A DNA stretch of 64,000 nt from Macropodus opercularis (GCA_030770545.1 CM061094.1:2341001-2405000); one strand, 5' to 3'; shown: positions 1-11,639, counted from the stretch's first letter. Notes: generated from the sequence alone by a model not told the origin. Made by a program: numbers and translations.

Positions 1-1622
1 AGAGACGACTCTGGACAAGGTCTATTCTAACATCAAACTGGGCTACAGGGCCAGACCACTACCACACCTGGGTCAGTCTGACCACCTGTCCTTGCTGCTC
101 ATTCCTGCATATGCCCCCATCAAGAAAACGACTCCCACCATCATAAAGACTGTTGCCACATGGCCAGATGGTGCCTCCCAGCAGCTGCAGGACTGCTTTG
201 ACAGAACCAACTGGAAGGTCTTTGAACATCAGAACCTGGAGATATTCACAGACAGTGTACTGTGCTACATCAAGAACTGCATAGACACGGTCACAGTGGA
301 CAAATCCGGGTGTACCCCAACCAGAAGCCCTGGATGACCCAGAAAGTCCAGCAGCTGCTGAGGAAGAGGAACAACGCCTACAGGTCCGGCAACAGAGATC
401 TCTACAGTGCAGCCCGAGCCAACTTGAAGAGAGGCATCAGAGAGGCCAGAGCAGACTACATTAGGAGGATTGAGGGCCACCTGGACAGTAACAACTGCCG
501 GCAGGTGTGGCAGGGTGTCCAGCACCTCACCAACTACAGGACCAACGTCAAAGCTGCTGAAGGTGACCTCACGCTAGCAGAGGAACTGAATATCTTCTTT
601 GCTCACTTTGAAGTTTTTGCACCGGAGGCGGCACAGCTACACCACACGGTGCACAGCAGCACGATCCTCAGTCTGGAGCGGCACAAGGTGAGACGTACCT
701 TGCGAGCCGTCAACCCGAGGAAGGCGACTGGTCCTGATGGCGTCCCAGGACGAGTGCTGAGGGACTGTGCAGACCAGCTGACTGAAGTCGTCACAAAGAT
801 CTTCAACCAGTCCCTGGCACAGTCCACTGTCCCATCCTGCCTGAAGTCCTCCACCATAGTCCCCCTGCCCAAGAAGCCCCACATCTCCAGCCTCAATGAC
901 TACAGACCAATAGCACTCACCCCAGTCGTGATGAAGTGCTTCGAAAAACTGGTCCATAGCCACATCACAGCAAGCCTGCCCTCAAGACTCGACCCACACC
1001 AGTTTGCTTGCAGAGCAAACTGATCCACAGAGGACGCCATAGCAACAGCGCTACATGCTGCACTGTCACACCTGGAGCAGCAGGGCAGCTACGTGTGGAT
1101 GCTCTTTGTGGATTACAGCTCGGCTTTCAACACCATTCTGCCACACAAGCTGGTGGCCAAGCTGGAGGACCTGGGGCTCCCACATCCAACCTGCATGTGG
1201 ATCAGCAGCTTCCTCTCTGGTCGCAGACAAAGACTCAGAGTAGGCCAACACACATCCACGGCCCTAAACTCAGCACCGGCTCCCACCAGGGCTGTGTGCT
1301 GAGTCCACTGCTCTACTCGCTATACACACACGACTGCACCCCTGTCCATTACTGCAACACCATAGTGAAGTTTGCAGACGACACTACAGTGGTGGGGCTC
1401 ATCTCTGACGGGGACGAGTCTGCCTACAGAGGTGAGGTGGAGCAACTATCGACGTGGTGTACGACCAACAACCTTCTTCTCAACACCTCAAAAACAAAAG
1501 AACTCAATAGACTTCAGGAGGAAAAGGACAGACATTCCACAATTACACATCGGCAGGGAATGTGTGGAGAGGGTGGCAACTTCCGCTTCCTGGGAGTCCA
1601 CATAGAGGAGAGTCTGACCTGA
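1..1622 (+). mobile_element. Decayed non-LTR retrotransposon (LINE, Rex1/L2-like) ORF2 fragment
   Basis: This is a fragment of a LINE polyprotein gene, open at the left edge. In order it shows the end of an endonuclease domain (about 1-230), a linker, and a reverse transcriptase. RT motifs visible are KATGPDGVPGRVL (about 711-755), NDYRPIALTP (about 895-925), FVDYSSAFNTI (about 1107-1140), GCVLSPLLYSLYTHDC (about 1290-1337) and KFADDTTVVG (about 1368-1398), followed by LGVHIEESLT up to 1620. The reading frame changes at least three times (near 300, 1,020 and 1,255), and an in-frame TGA at 1021 replaces a conserved residue after the FACRAN segment, so it cannot make a working protein. The motif set fits the Jockey-superfamily Rex1/L2 group common in fish; exact family assignment is inference. 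It ends abruptly where the LTR element begins. A minus-strand fragment with similar RT motifs lies at about 43,231-43,730. Confidence 0.85.
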
Positions 1623-1649
1623 AGCGCAACTCTCGCAACTTTCACGAAC

Positions 1650-1947
1650 TCTCATTCTCACTCACGGAGCCGGAACCCCTTTGGACTCGGACCATCGCCG
1701 CACCATCGGGAGGATCATAGTTGCCGTGGTGAGTTCTGGAGGCCTAGCTCGCTACATGGAGGACCGCCGACTAACGGCCAGTCCGGCTTTTCGTTTTAAC
1801 TGCTTTTGACTTCCTGAGCTGGTGTCCTTGTTTTGTTGTACACTCATTTTTTTCCGGTTAAATAAAGTTATTAATTTGAAGCTCCTTAACCATCTGGTCT
1901 CTACTGTTGCTGGCCCCGCTCCAAGTTCTGACCTGCGAGTTCTGACA
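1650..1947 (+). repeat. 5' LTR of element 1
   Basis: It is homologous to 3110-3408, with shared blocks GGAACCCCTTTGGACTCGG, TTGCCGTGGTGAGTTCTGGA and GGTTAAATAAAGT. It ends TCTGACA, followed directly by the element's priming region. It probably lacks its true 5' end, because the homology starts without a TG terminus next to the LINE fragment. Confidence 0.7.
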
Positions 1948-2741
1948 GTATGTCCCGACCAAAACAATGGACCCCGCGGATTCAACCACAGCTCCTGACA
2001 GCGACCAGGTGATCAGGACCATCTTTCGGTCCTGCCTCGATCCCGGAAATCCCAGACGCCCAGGTCCGGCTTTCCATCCTGGAATGGGTTACTGGGCTTT
2101 ACACTGCCTGCCCCTGGTTAAAGGAGCGTGAGAAGTTACTGGGCTTCTTGCCACGCAGGTCATGCTGCGGAAAAGGTATACGCCACAGTTAGCCTCCAAG
2201 CCTCGTTCACTGCCACAGCCAGAGCCCGCGCCTTGTCCCCAGAGCCCATGCCCAGTCCTCAGCGAGCCCCCACGCCAGCTTCACATTCATCACCCCTGCC
2301 TGCTGCTCCTGAACCAGAGCTGTTCACCACTTCCTGTCTTCCGGTCAGATGAGCATTGGAACCTGACCCCGCTCCTTGCCTCACCCCCCCGGTTAATTTG
2401 GAAGGAGTTGAAGGCCCAGTCGGCTCCGCGCTTCACGTTCTCCCCAGCAGGACCGTCTGGCTGGTTTCGGCAGTTCCTCACCTACTCGGCCTCTCTTCGG
2501 ACCCGCTCCCACTCAGACCATGCCACTCCACGCCACGTCGACCAAACTCCACGTTTCTCCAAGCCTGACCATGCTCCACGCCATGCTGAGCCTACTTCAG
2601 CAGCCAAATTACACCTTGGCTTTGCACTCACCCTGTCGACTACCAACTCTCGCCGTAGGGAAAAAGGGAGGTGGTGGCTCTGTGGAGGCAGGCCTGGAGT
2701 GACGCATGTTTCCCCAGACCCCTTCAGTGGACATCGACATG

Positions 2742-2936
2742 CTCTCCGCCTTTTCAGGGGAGACCGTCTCATCCACGTCCGTCTCCGCCTTCTCAGGGGA
2801 GCCCATCTTGTCCACGTCCATCTCCGCTGACCCAGGGGAGACCACCTTGTGCACGCCTGTCTCTGCCTACCCAGGGGAGACCACCATGTCCACGTCTGTT
2901 CCCAACTACCCAGGGGAATTCCTCTCGTCCACGCCA
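2742..2936 (+). repeat. 39-bp x 5 in-frame minisatellite
   Basis: Five consecutive imperfect 39-bp units lie inside the interior of element 1. In the frame starting at 2706 each unit gives 13 residues of the form VSAxxGExxxSTS. The period is a multiple of three, so the array could expand without breaking that frame. The related element at 15,146 has only one recognisable unit. Confidence 0.75.
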
Positions 2937-3109
2937 TCCTACTCTAGATCAGGGAGGACAGTCGGGTCCACACCTGGTGATCCAGGGCTTCCTGCGGACC
3001 CATGCTTAGCATCTGGGAGGTTCCTCAACCACCGGTACGGTCCGCCCAGAGTTCCACACCACAGCAGACGACGACGTCGTCAGCCCGGAGTTTCACGCCA
3101 CAGCAGACA

Positions 3110-3408
3110 TCTCATTCTCGCTCACGGAGCCAGAACCCCTTTGGACTCGGACCATAGTTGCCGTGGTGAGTTCTGGAGGCCTATCTCCGACTGCCTCGCT
3201 ACATGGAGGACCGCCAGTCCGGCAGAGACCCAGAAAACACTCAATAGTCGATATTGAGTGTTTTCTGGGTCTCTGCTTTCGACTGCCTGAGCTGGCATCC
3301 TTGTTTTGTTGTACACTACGTTTTTTTTTCGGTTAAATAAAGTCATTAACTTGAAGCTCCTTAACCGCCTGGTTAACCGCTCCAAGTCCTGGCCTGCGAA
3401 TTCTGACA
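3110..3408 (+). repeat. 3' LTR of element 1, with an inserted hairpin
   Basis: It aligns with 1650-1947 through the poly(A)-signal block and the TCTGACA end. It differs by carrying the perfect inverted repeat 3223-3275, where the 5' LTR has a short unrelated T-rich stretch. Confidence 0.7.
3223..3275. repeat. Perfect 24-bp inverted repeat, 5-nt loop
   Basis: The left arm 3223-3246 and right arm 3252-3275 are exact reverse complements, separated by GTCGA. It lies inside the 3' LTR of element 1 and is absent from its 5' LTR, so it arose after, or outside, normal LTR copying. Confidence 0.95.
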
Positions 3409-3600
3409 AAGATGAACATAATGAGCCTGCTTCCACTGCTGTTCTGACCTCTGAGTTTCCCAGAGGGATATAAATGCATGTAAAATATTCAGACCTGCTG
3501 TTTATTTTTCCTCAGTCCAGTTTTGACTATGAACAGATGTTTTTAACCAAGGTATGTTAGCATATTTCGTCATGTCATCTCTCTCATGTACCCGTCCTAC

Positions 3601-5025
3601 CTTTCCTCTGGGTGACGTCATTGACAAACAGGTCTTGGGGACGTCCAGAGAAATCACTGGCCTTGGTCACTAGAGCCTCTTTAATGGTGTGGAATCCATT
3701 TATGAATACAGCTGGTTTGGAGCCAAGGAACAGGCTGTAAACGTTTCCATAAGACTTCCTCAGCTGGAAGAGAACAAAATAGTTGGTCAGCATTTGTATT
3801 TGACTTTATTTCAGATGGACAGAATTCTACAGAATGATGATTGTGCCCTTATTTTCTCAGACACGCAATTGTTCTGATGTGTAAGAGCCATGTGCACAAA
3901 AACTGTGTTTACTCTTTAACGACATGTCAGAGTAAAACAGTGAATTAGTAAAGTGCTGCAATTCTGCACTCTCTGAAGTTTTATTTTGAACCTCTAAAGC
4001 CACACAGTTTCTATAAAGTAGTAGTTTGTAATGGATATGATTAAAGTGTATATTATGAGACATATTGTAGTTTTCATTTGAGAGTATAATAAGTGTCTAT
4101 GTGTCTCATCCCAAAGTTTATACATGTGCATGTTTAACACCACAACCGCTGTCTTATTGTTATTTACCTGCGTTTCCCCTATAGGTTAAACTGAGTTAAC
4201 TTCAGTAATGAACTCATCCACATCATCAACATGTCTCTTATATTGATCTATTATTGTAAAGTTTAATACAGTCGAGTGAGATCTAGTTTGTAATGAAGCA
4301 GACTGTGTGTGACATCAGAACTGTGTGGGGAGCTTTATCGTTTTCATTTGTGTATGAATACATTCCTTCAGTTGTTGAACATGTCCCTGGTCTGGAGAGA
4401 CGCTGGAAGGGGAGAAGCTAGAGTGGTGTGTTAATGACAAAGTTTCATAAAGAAAAACAGATTTAAGATACAACATTTGTATTAATCCCTAAGGTATTTT
4501 ATTTTCCCACAGCACTAATGCCTTTAATCTACAGCACGTTGTGCCGACATCTGGCAACACTTGTTTATCAAGATCTCCCACTCATTCATGGATTATGTCT
4601 GTGGGTTCATGTTACAATGTACATGACCTGTGACCTGCTACAGGCTGACTTCAGTCTGAGAACAAGAGCAGTCAACTCTGTACAGACAATGTTAATGTAT
4701 TATGTAATCACATGAAAACAGGACCAACCCTCATGCATTAAATGTATGTTATACAATGGCAGGATCTTAGGTTATATTTTACAGTTAATATCAGTTTATT
4801 TTACAGTTTTTAAGTTAAAGGTTCAGTTGTTGAGATAAATACTTAACATGCATGTTTTCTTACCCTCTCAAAGTCCTTCAAGGGATTCTCTAGGGTCAGG
4901 TTCAGCAGGTTTCCCAGTACTGGCAGAGCAGGAGGCCCCGGAGGAAAGTTCTTCGGCCTTCCAGACCTGAGTAGAAGAATGACCAACCAAATGCAGAGAC
5001 ATAGCAGGATGAATGCAGCAAACAT
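3601..5025 (-). CDS. CYP2-family cytochrome P450, gene A (exons 1-2 only in window)
   Basis: Two exons of a microsomal CYP2 monooxygenase (teleost CYP2J/2N/2P/2AD-like). Exon 1 is 4864-5025 (162 nt, 54 codons): a hydrophobic N-terminal anchor, then the basic and proline-rich hinge RPKNFPPGPPALPVLGN. Exon 2 is 3601-3763 (163 nt, the canonical CYP2 exon 2 size), encoding GNVYSLFLGSKPAVF and the DFSGRPQ segment. Splice sites are intact (donors GTAAGA and GTAGGA, acceptor CTTCCAG). Translation should start at the ATG at 5025; an in-frame GTG seven codons upstream is not a likely start. Exon 2 encodes the same protein as exon 2 of gene B, and exon 1 differs at only a few residues (DFER versus DLET at its end). 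No exons 3 onward are seen in 1-3,600; element 1 and a LINE occupy that stretch. Either the gene continues beyond the left edge or it is a 5' fragment; this cannot be settled here. Confidence 0.85.
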
Positions 5026-5046
5026 GGTGAACTGAACTGAAGACAC

Positions 5047-6237
5047 TGAATGGCTGACTGGTTTACAGCAGAAGCTGTGCTCTCAGCCCCACCTCCTCTG
5101 GCTCTGCACTTTGCTCTGTTTAACGGTGACGATCCAGAATCCAGCCCAGGCTGCAGAGGCCTGTCTTTAGGTTCTCTGCGTCACACATTATATAATTCAA
5201 AGGTCAACACAAGGGGAGGGATGAATGGGAATAATGACTAATAATAAAGAAAACTTACATAACTAATTCCACTACAGGTGATGCTTATCTGATAGTGTTG
5301 TTGCTAGATTTCAGTAGATGACTGAGGCATCTTTTGTCGTTTTTCTTTCCCATGTAGCTACAGAGAGGAGAGCAGCCATGTTCATCGTACCCATAATTAG
5401 GCAGATTGTTTTGTTCATGGTGCTGCAGCCTCACTGTGAACAATGTTCGATATTGTTGAATTAGAGGAGGTCAACTCCATGGTAACTCAGAAACATGCAG
5501 AATAGTGCAAAGGACACGAAAACTAGAAAGGAAGCAATGTTCCACCAATTTAGATCACATACAAACATATTAAAAAGCACTTTAAGTTGCTAAAGTCACA
5601 GGTATGGAAACGAACTGACATAAAGTAATAATGTTTTAATAAATCAGAGGACAAAGAACACAGACATGAAAGTCATAACAATATGCAAATCACTGCAATG
5701 CAGGATAGAACTACCAACAGGAGGCAAAATGCAGGCAAATACTACTGACCCAATGAAAACCACACAAAAACCTTAGAAGGATAGATAATTCTAAAGAAAC
5801 AAGCTGAGATTAACAGAGAAATTGTTATGGCATGCAAGACAATAAAAAAAAACCCACAGCTCCTTTCAGGATTTGGAGCTTTCACCCTCACTAGCCTTGA
5901 CTAGCTTGACCAAAATGTCCAAAAATTTGCTAGGATTAGGTGGCTACCAAGGGCCGACAGACTGACTGACAGGATGAACTGCTAAAGGAAACACTCTCCT
6001 CACTGGACAGGACAAGACAAGACAAAATACACAGACCATTGTAACGGTAAAGTATAGACCACACTAAACAACAAAGACAACGCCATCACAAAGATCTTAA
6101 ATACAGAGACAAAGAACAAAGGTGAAAGTGATCAGCATGATTAAGATGAGAAACAGAAAACCAAAGCTCAAAGCGTCTCCAGAGGCCAGAATCATCACAT
6201 TAATCATTACTGGAGGTAAATAAACACTGACACACAT
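5047..6237. other. Duplicated 5' flank of CYP2 gene A, no gene seen
   Basis: No coding exon is seen. The stretch aligns with 21,322-22,420 upstream of gene B, with small indels; the B copy carries about 80 extra bases near 21,880-21,970. It should hold the gene A promoter. A weak TATA-like TGTAAAC (minus strand, about 5069) sits where gene C has a good TATA box. Confidence 0.6.
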
Positions 6238-7370
6238 TGTGACAGAACTGGTGGCAGTGTTTGAAAAGAAGAAAAGGAAAAGGTGGTGGAGCCAAACGCA
6301 GATTTAGACTAAGATGTGACTTGAATTAACCAAGGTAACTTTATTTAACATAATTCTCAAATAACACGCGACACAACTTGACTAGACTAGACTTTCTTAA
6401 CCTAAACTGCACAACTTGACTGAACAAAAAAACTCACATGACAGGACACCGACAGGAACCTCCACCACACAGAACAACACATCCAAACGACAGATCGACA
6501 ACTGACGAAGACAAGACAGGAACTTAAATACAAGACGAACCAGAAACAAGTCACAGGTGTAAGTACTCATTACATTAACCCATGACAAGACGAAAACCCA
6601 AGACAGGACCACACCGGAACAGGTTCAGAAGCGGACCCTCCACTGGTCAGTCCACGGCGCAGAAGGAGCTCCTTGCTCCAGGGGCCAAAATAGCCCCCCA
6701 TGGACAACAGGAAACAGGAACAGAAGCGGACCCTCTTCCGGGCCGCAGGACACACAGGAACAAAAGCGGACCCCTCCTTGGGTCGCCGGAACAGGAACAG
6801 AAGTGGACCCCTCACCGATCAGTCCACGGAGCAGAAGGAGCTCCTCGCTCCAGGCGCCAAAAATAGCCCCCTGTGGACCACCGGAAACAGGATCCGAACT
6901 CTGGGTAGGTGCAGCGGGGATGAGCCGCTGTTTCCCCAAGCCTGTTATCTCCTCCTGGAGACCGCTGGGTGACGGGGCAGGTGCAGCGGTAGCAAACTGC
7001 AGGCTTTCACCGGCTGACGTCTCCACCTTAAGACGCCAGGGTGCTGGAGCTGGTGCCGCGGGCAGTGACCAGACTCCGTGTAGGTGCCCTGGAGGTAATG
7101 CCGGGGTGACCACCCCTCGACACACACACAAAACACCAAACAAAACCTGGAGCAATTAAAACTGAGTCTGCTGGAACTGTGTATGGTCGATCTGTACTGT
7201 GACAGAACTGGTGGCAGTGATTGAAAAAAAAAGGCAAAAGGTGGTGGACCCTAACTAAGACATGACTTGAATTAACCAAGGTAACTTTATTTAACATAAT
7301 TCTCAAATCACACACGACTTGACTTGACTTTTCTTAACCTAAACTGCAAGACTTGACTGAACAAAAAACT
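6238..7370 (-). mobile_element. Non-autonomous Ty3/gypsy-like LTR element (minus strand)
   Basis: The sequence starting TGTGACAGAACTGGTGGCAG occurs at 6238 and again at 7198, in each case as the minus-strand end of an LTR. The shared block also includes TTGAATTAACCAAGGTAACTTTATTTAAC (poly(A) signal AATAAA on the minus strand). The left LTR runs to about 6613 and the right copy only to about 7370. The roughly 580-bp interior contains degenerate repeated segments around GGGTCCGCTTCTGTTCC and no pol. It is absent from the paralogous position near 22,420, so it inserted after the duplication or was lost from the other copy. Confidence 0.65.
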
Positions 7371-7390
7371 GCTGACTGGGTTGTTATAGA

Positions 7391-8080
7391 GACCCCCCCT
7401 CCAAGGGGCGCCTCCTGGCAACCTAAGAAGGGTCTGCAGGATGAGCCTGATGAAAGTCTCTGATGAGGTCAGGATCCAGGATATGTTGGGCTGGAACGCA
7501 ACTGCTTAACCATAACCCTCCCAGTCTACTAAATACTTGATTCTCCTGCCACGTCACAGAGAGCGCAGAATAGGAAAGTCTGTCTTAATCCTGGGGGTCG
7601 GACAAAGCGAGGGGCCAGCTTCCTATTACTCCCCTTCTGCAGATCCCTGGTAGAGAGCCAGACCATGTCTCCCACCTTATAGACTGCAAAAGAGGGCAGG
7701 GAGTTATGGGCGTACTCCACCTAGGTGACTTGTTGGAACCAGGTGGTCACTGAAGCAGTGCAACGCAGCAGCGTCTCTATCTCCTGATTGAACCTGACCA
7801 TTGGATTGAGGATGGAAACCCGAAGACAGGCTGACAGATGAGCGTGAATGTCCTGAATGACCCAGGATGACAGGCAAGGCGAAAATCATGACCCCATTTC
7901 AGTACCTGGGGCCGTAAAGCAACCGGAACAAATAATCGTGAAGGTGGGCACTCGTCAGGAAACGGAGTTGAGTGCTTCAAAGTTCTCTCTCCTCAATGTC
8001 CCAACGCATAACGTCCAACTTAACCGGGCTTAGAATACAATCCTCCTTCTCCTCAGACTCCCCCGGTTCCTCGAACTGTT
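7391..8080 (-). pseudogene. Ty3/gypsy integrase remnant
   Basis: Minus-strand translations in shifting frames show typical gypsy integrase pieces: a zinc-binding-region segment (LFVPxALRPQVLKWGHD, about 7870-7945), a catalytic-core piece SSGFHPQSNGQ (about 7790-7825), and a C-terminal MEYAHNSLP with GDMVWLSTRDL (about 7640-7720). The frame is broken repeatedly. A purine-rich tract on the minus strand (7391-7402) may be its polypurine tract and lies next to the truncated LTR copy ending at about 7370. It is dead. Confidence 0.75.
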
Positions 8081-8090
8081 GCAAGAGGGC

Positions 8091-8565
8091 GTTCTCGAGC
8101 CCCCGGAGGGCGCTGTGGTCCTGTCCTGGTTTTCGTTCTTCTGTCCCTACATCTTGTCATGTGTCAGTGAAATTATTACTTACACCTGTGTCTTGTTTCC
8201 TGTTTGGTCATGTAGTTCCTGTTCTGTCTTCGTCACTTGTCAGTCCGTTGTGCTTCTGTGTGCTTTGTTGTGCCTGATGTTTGTGATGTCCCTTGATGTT
8301 CCTGACATCGATGCGAACCTGTTACGCGAGTCTCTGTCCTGTTGTGCTTTTGTGCTCGTGTGAAGAGCCTATAATCCAGTCGTGTTTTTGTGCTCTAGTC
8401 TAGCGCCTTCGGCCCTGTCATGTTTTGGTCTTCCTGTGTTTGCCACTGTGTTTTTGCAAGGTAACAAATAAAGTCACTGTTTAAAATCAAGTCATGTCAT
8501 GTTTTTGTTCTGAGTTTTGCATTTAGGGCCACACCTTGGTCCACATCAGTGGCCCGGAAGTGACA
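8091..8565 (+). mobile_element. LTR-like sequence (plus strand), probably solo
   Basis: It begins GAGCCCCCGGAGGGCGCTGTGG, contains AACAAATAAAGTCACTG (poly(A) signal, about 8464) and ends GGAAGTGACA, as gypsy LTRs in fish do. A copy with a large internal deletion lies at 22,800-23,126 in the duplicated block. It shares short stretches with the LTR at 6238-6613 (TGTGGTCCTGTCxTGG), suggesting related families. No coding region is attached in this orientation. Confidence 0.6.
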
Positions 8566-9532
8566 GTTTGTCTTTGTTTTGATCGTGTTTCTGCGTCTAT
8601 TCTAATTTCATTGTGTGTCTGAGACACAGGGCACTTGTCTGGAGCTGGCTCTGAATGACATCATTGGCTTGAGCTGTGGGACTTGGTTCTAGCAGGAGGG
8701 GAGCAAAGTAAGGGCTAAGTGATGGATAATGGAGGAAATAGGCTGGCACACTGCAAGAAAAGAATGAATCAAGGCATTTTGATTGACCAGAGCAGAGCAG
8801 ATGAAAAGAACTGAATGACTTGTGTTGTGTAGATCGATGTGTAACATAAATGTGTCAGAAATGCAAGGTGTGTTTGTCTATAGTAAACTTATGGGGCAAT
8901 AACGGGAACGCATTGTGTGTTTGTTAGTTAAAGACTGAATTAATTAGAGTTGCAGATACAGTCAAGGCCATCTGACCCTAGAGGCAATGCCAAGGAGCTT
9001 GGAACTAGGGGTGGACTAACATATTGAAAAGTAATGATGTCATTGGATTGAATATCCAGTTGTAACACATATACTGGTTCATTCTGAATCAAATCTGTAC
9101 AAGAAATTATAATGATGCTCGCAGTCTGTTTTAGGTATTTCAACAGTTGCTTTCAATCAATTTTAACTTACTTTTCAAACACATTTTCTCTACCTGTGAC
9201 AGTTCGGCCCTCCAACCCCTGGACGTCATACCTTGCTCTGGTTCGTCTCTTGTTGGTTTAGACCTCTGTTGTTAGGTACCTGTTAAGTTCTGTGTCTCTT
9301 GTGTTTGTATCCTTAGTCCCTGAGTTTGTAAGTATGTTCCTTTAAATTTTAGTTGTTGTCTTTTTATTCTTGGGGAATTATTACTGTATTTGAGTTTGAA
9401 CTGAATATATATTGAACTGATCCAAAAGACTAACAACACCATATGCAGTTTGTTTTTACAGAGGCATCGTTCTTCTATCGTTCCCCTGGGTGACATCATT
9501 AATAAACATTAATATTAACAAACACTTACAGC
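8566..9532. other. Spacer duplicated at 23,120-24,383, no gene seen
   Basis: It aligns closely with 23,363-24,383 (for example the block starting TGTGTCTGAGACACAGGGCAC). Around 9195 (and 24,063) begins TGTGACAGTTCGGCCCTCC, which resembles the start of the LTR at 24,687-25,350, so a partial LTR is likely. No exon or long frame is supported. Confidence 0.5.
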
Positions 9533-9830
9533 AAGAAGGTCCCGGGTTTGATTCCCAGGGCGACCAGGGGCCTTTCTGTGTGGAGTTTGCATGTTCTCCC
9601 TGTGTCTGTGTGTGTGTTCTCCAGGGTCTCCAGCTTCCTCCCACAGTCCAAAAACATGCAGTTAGGCTGATTGGAAACTCTAAATTGCCCGTAGGTGTGA
9701 GTGTGTGCGTGACTGAGTTGTGTGGCCCTGCGACAGACTGACGATCTGCCTCTCGCCCATAGCCAGCTGGGATAGGGTCCAACCCGCCTGGGACCCCTGC
9801 GGGGAAGAAGCGGTAGAAGATGAATGAATG
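9533..9830 (+). repeat. Teleost SINE-like interspersed repeat (copy 1)
   Basis: It has the familiar fish repeat layout: a tRNA-like box B region (GGTCCCGGGTTTGATTCCC), then GGAGTTTGCATGTTCTCCC, CTTCCTCCCACAGTCCAAAAACATGC and a GGATAGGGTCCAACCCGCC tail region. A paralogous copy is at 24,384-24,680, brought by the segmental duplication. A long minus-strand open frame across it is only a property of the repeat. Confidence 0.75.
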
Positions 9831-10119
9831 ATACACAAGGTACAGGGAACTGTCAAGATAAGCAACACTATGACATAAGTATAATATTGTTGAATTTTAG
9901 TGATAGCTAAGCCACATTACAAAAAGCAACAACTGAGCATGGAACACAGGTATCCAGCTGTCTGCCCACCTGGTCATGGCGGCCCCTGCAGCCCGATGGT
10001 TGCTACGCTACATACAAACAGAAACAAACATGTCACAGGACCATGTAAGGTTTTTACAGAAAAGCACATTGGCAATGTCTGTTGTTACGTTACACACAAA
10101 TGGAAACACTGCATGTAAC

Positions 10120-10200
10120 TACCTAGCACCAGATTTGAATTCAGTTCAGTTTCATTTAGCACCAGTTCAAGTTATTTCAAGGCACTTTACAAGATAAGGT
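10120..10200 (-). repeat. L2-like LINE 3' tail fragment
   Basis: On the minus strand it reads GTAAAGTGCCTTGAAATAACTTG followed by a TGAACTGAATTC tail, matching the 3' ends of the L2-like copies at 55,250-55,350 and 57,640-57,775. Confidence 0.5.
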
Positions 10201-10704
10201 TTAGGACCTTACACAACTAAACACAACAAATGCCACATAGAGAAAGCTTTTAATTGTAATTTAAATATGTATACTGTATTTAAATGCACTTCTACCATTC
10301 TGGTTGTGTGTAAACCCTAGAGCTCCCTAGAGTCATGAATGTGCCTAGTCTGCTTCTGAAATAATAACCAAAACTAATTTCTTTACACTAACCTTGAATG
10401 AAAGTCTTGGGTTGTCAGACGTCTGCTTTAATAACACCTTTGGAGCCATTTACTGGTTTGACCTCTGCTACTGTCTCAATCTGAGCCAAGCATCAAGGCG
10501 TTTAACTCTGTACAGACTCTGATAATTATTACATAATCCTATGAAATGTAAATACCTCTGTGTAAACAAAACGCCTCCTTCTGAATAGATTAGAGGTTTT
10601 ACACAAATTATTCATGTATGCTCTAAAATGCAGTCGCTCAATAACTTGAGACTACTGTCAAAGTTCTGTTCTAATAAAAATACTAATTATACAGTATGTC
10701 TGTG

Positions 10705-10860
10705 AACATTCTCATTCATCCAGGTGAAGTTGTCTGAAGGTTGAGTCATGGAAACTGGACTTCTTCTCTTTCGTAGAAACGTCTCACCATCTATCCAGGT
10801 GGCTTCTTCAGTCTGTGGTAGGTTGGTAGAGACCACGGATTTATCCTCCATTTTGGTTTC
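10705..10860. repeat. Unclassified dispersed teleost repeat
   Basis: It contains AACATTCTCATTCATCCAGGTG and a block ending GGTGGCTTCTTCAGTCTGTGG, recognised as a common repeat type in fish genomes. It has no coding capacity. It is missing from the paralogous spacer near 25,735. Confidence 0.4.
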
Positions 10861-11639
10861 ACTTCACACCTGTGAAGAATGGGTGAGAGTGTGAGAGTAG
10901 TGAGTAGGTGTGAAACCTCAACTACCATGACTCCTCCTCCAACCGTCGTTAAGTGTCACCTTTGTGGGGGACGTGTTCTTGATCTTCCTGGGCATAGTTG
11001 AAAGGGCAGCATGGTAGATGGAGACAAGTTGTGTATATATTTATCTCTTCTCTATCCCCTCACCCAAGGAGAAGAGAAACACGAGTGTCACTTCTGGTCA
11101 AGGGCAATGACGTTACTGCAATTTATGTTACTGGTTTAAACACAAAATAGTGAAGCATATGTCAGTAAACCCCTGCAGCTGGCACATGGCTGTATTGCAG
11201 CCTGTTCGTTCTTAATGCAGGACACAGGAAGAGAGACTGGGCTGAAAGTCCATTTACTTGGACACTGGAGCTGAAACATAAGGTCCTTAGTGTAAACCCC
11301 CCACAGACAGGAACAGAAGAGGGGAAACCCACTTGAGTGGGGCTCTCAGGGTTGCAAGTAGTGCTGACCCAGAGCAGTCTTCTCTGAACCACAGGAGACA
11401 GCGACCTCTCCTATTTCAATACTGTAAAATAATTGAAGTAACGCTAGAAGAGCGAAGCGATACTGTAGCTCAGCCTGTCACAGTCAGTAAAACAAAAGAC
11501 TGTTGAAGATATCTTTATCAGCAAATTTGTTTTTTTTTAAATATTCTTTGTACTTTTTTTAAAAATGTTGAAATGGAGTTTGCATAAAGTCAGATACATA
11601 AAACAAAGTACAGTGGAAGTACTGAGGAGAACGACCTGA

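Larger units (their letters stand above)
1650..3408 (+). mobile_element. Non-autonomous LTR retrotransposon (element 1)
   Basis: Two similar direct repeats of about 300 bp (1650-1947 and 3110-3408) bracket a 1.16-kb interior. Both repeats hold a GGTTAAATAAAGT block (poly(A) signal) and end in TCTGACA. The interior begins with a short primer-site-like segment and an ATG (GACCAAAACAATGGACCCC), closely matching the start of the element at 15,146-17,737, so the two are related families. The interior has short broken reading frames (such as 2162-2830 and 2706-3257). Translated segments share W-x-x-AWSDACFPRP and LIW-x-E-x-K-x-Q with the second element. No protease, RT or integrase is visible, so it depended on another element. 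The right boundary at 3408 abuts sequence homologous to CYP2 gene B intron 2 (from 19,479), so the element lies in intron 2 of gene A. I could not define its left boundary or a target duplication. Confidence 0.75.

Noticed and set aside
9456..9836. 126-codon minus-strand frame, repeated at 24,307-24,687
   Set aside because: It lies across the SINE-like repeat in both duplicates; the frame is a property of the repeat consensus.
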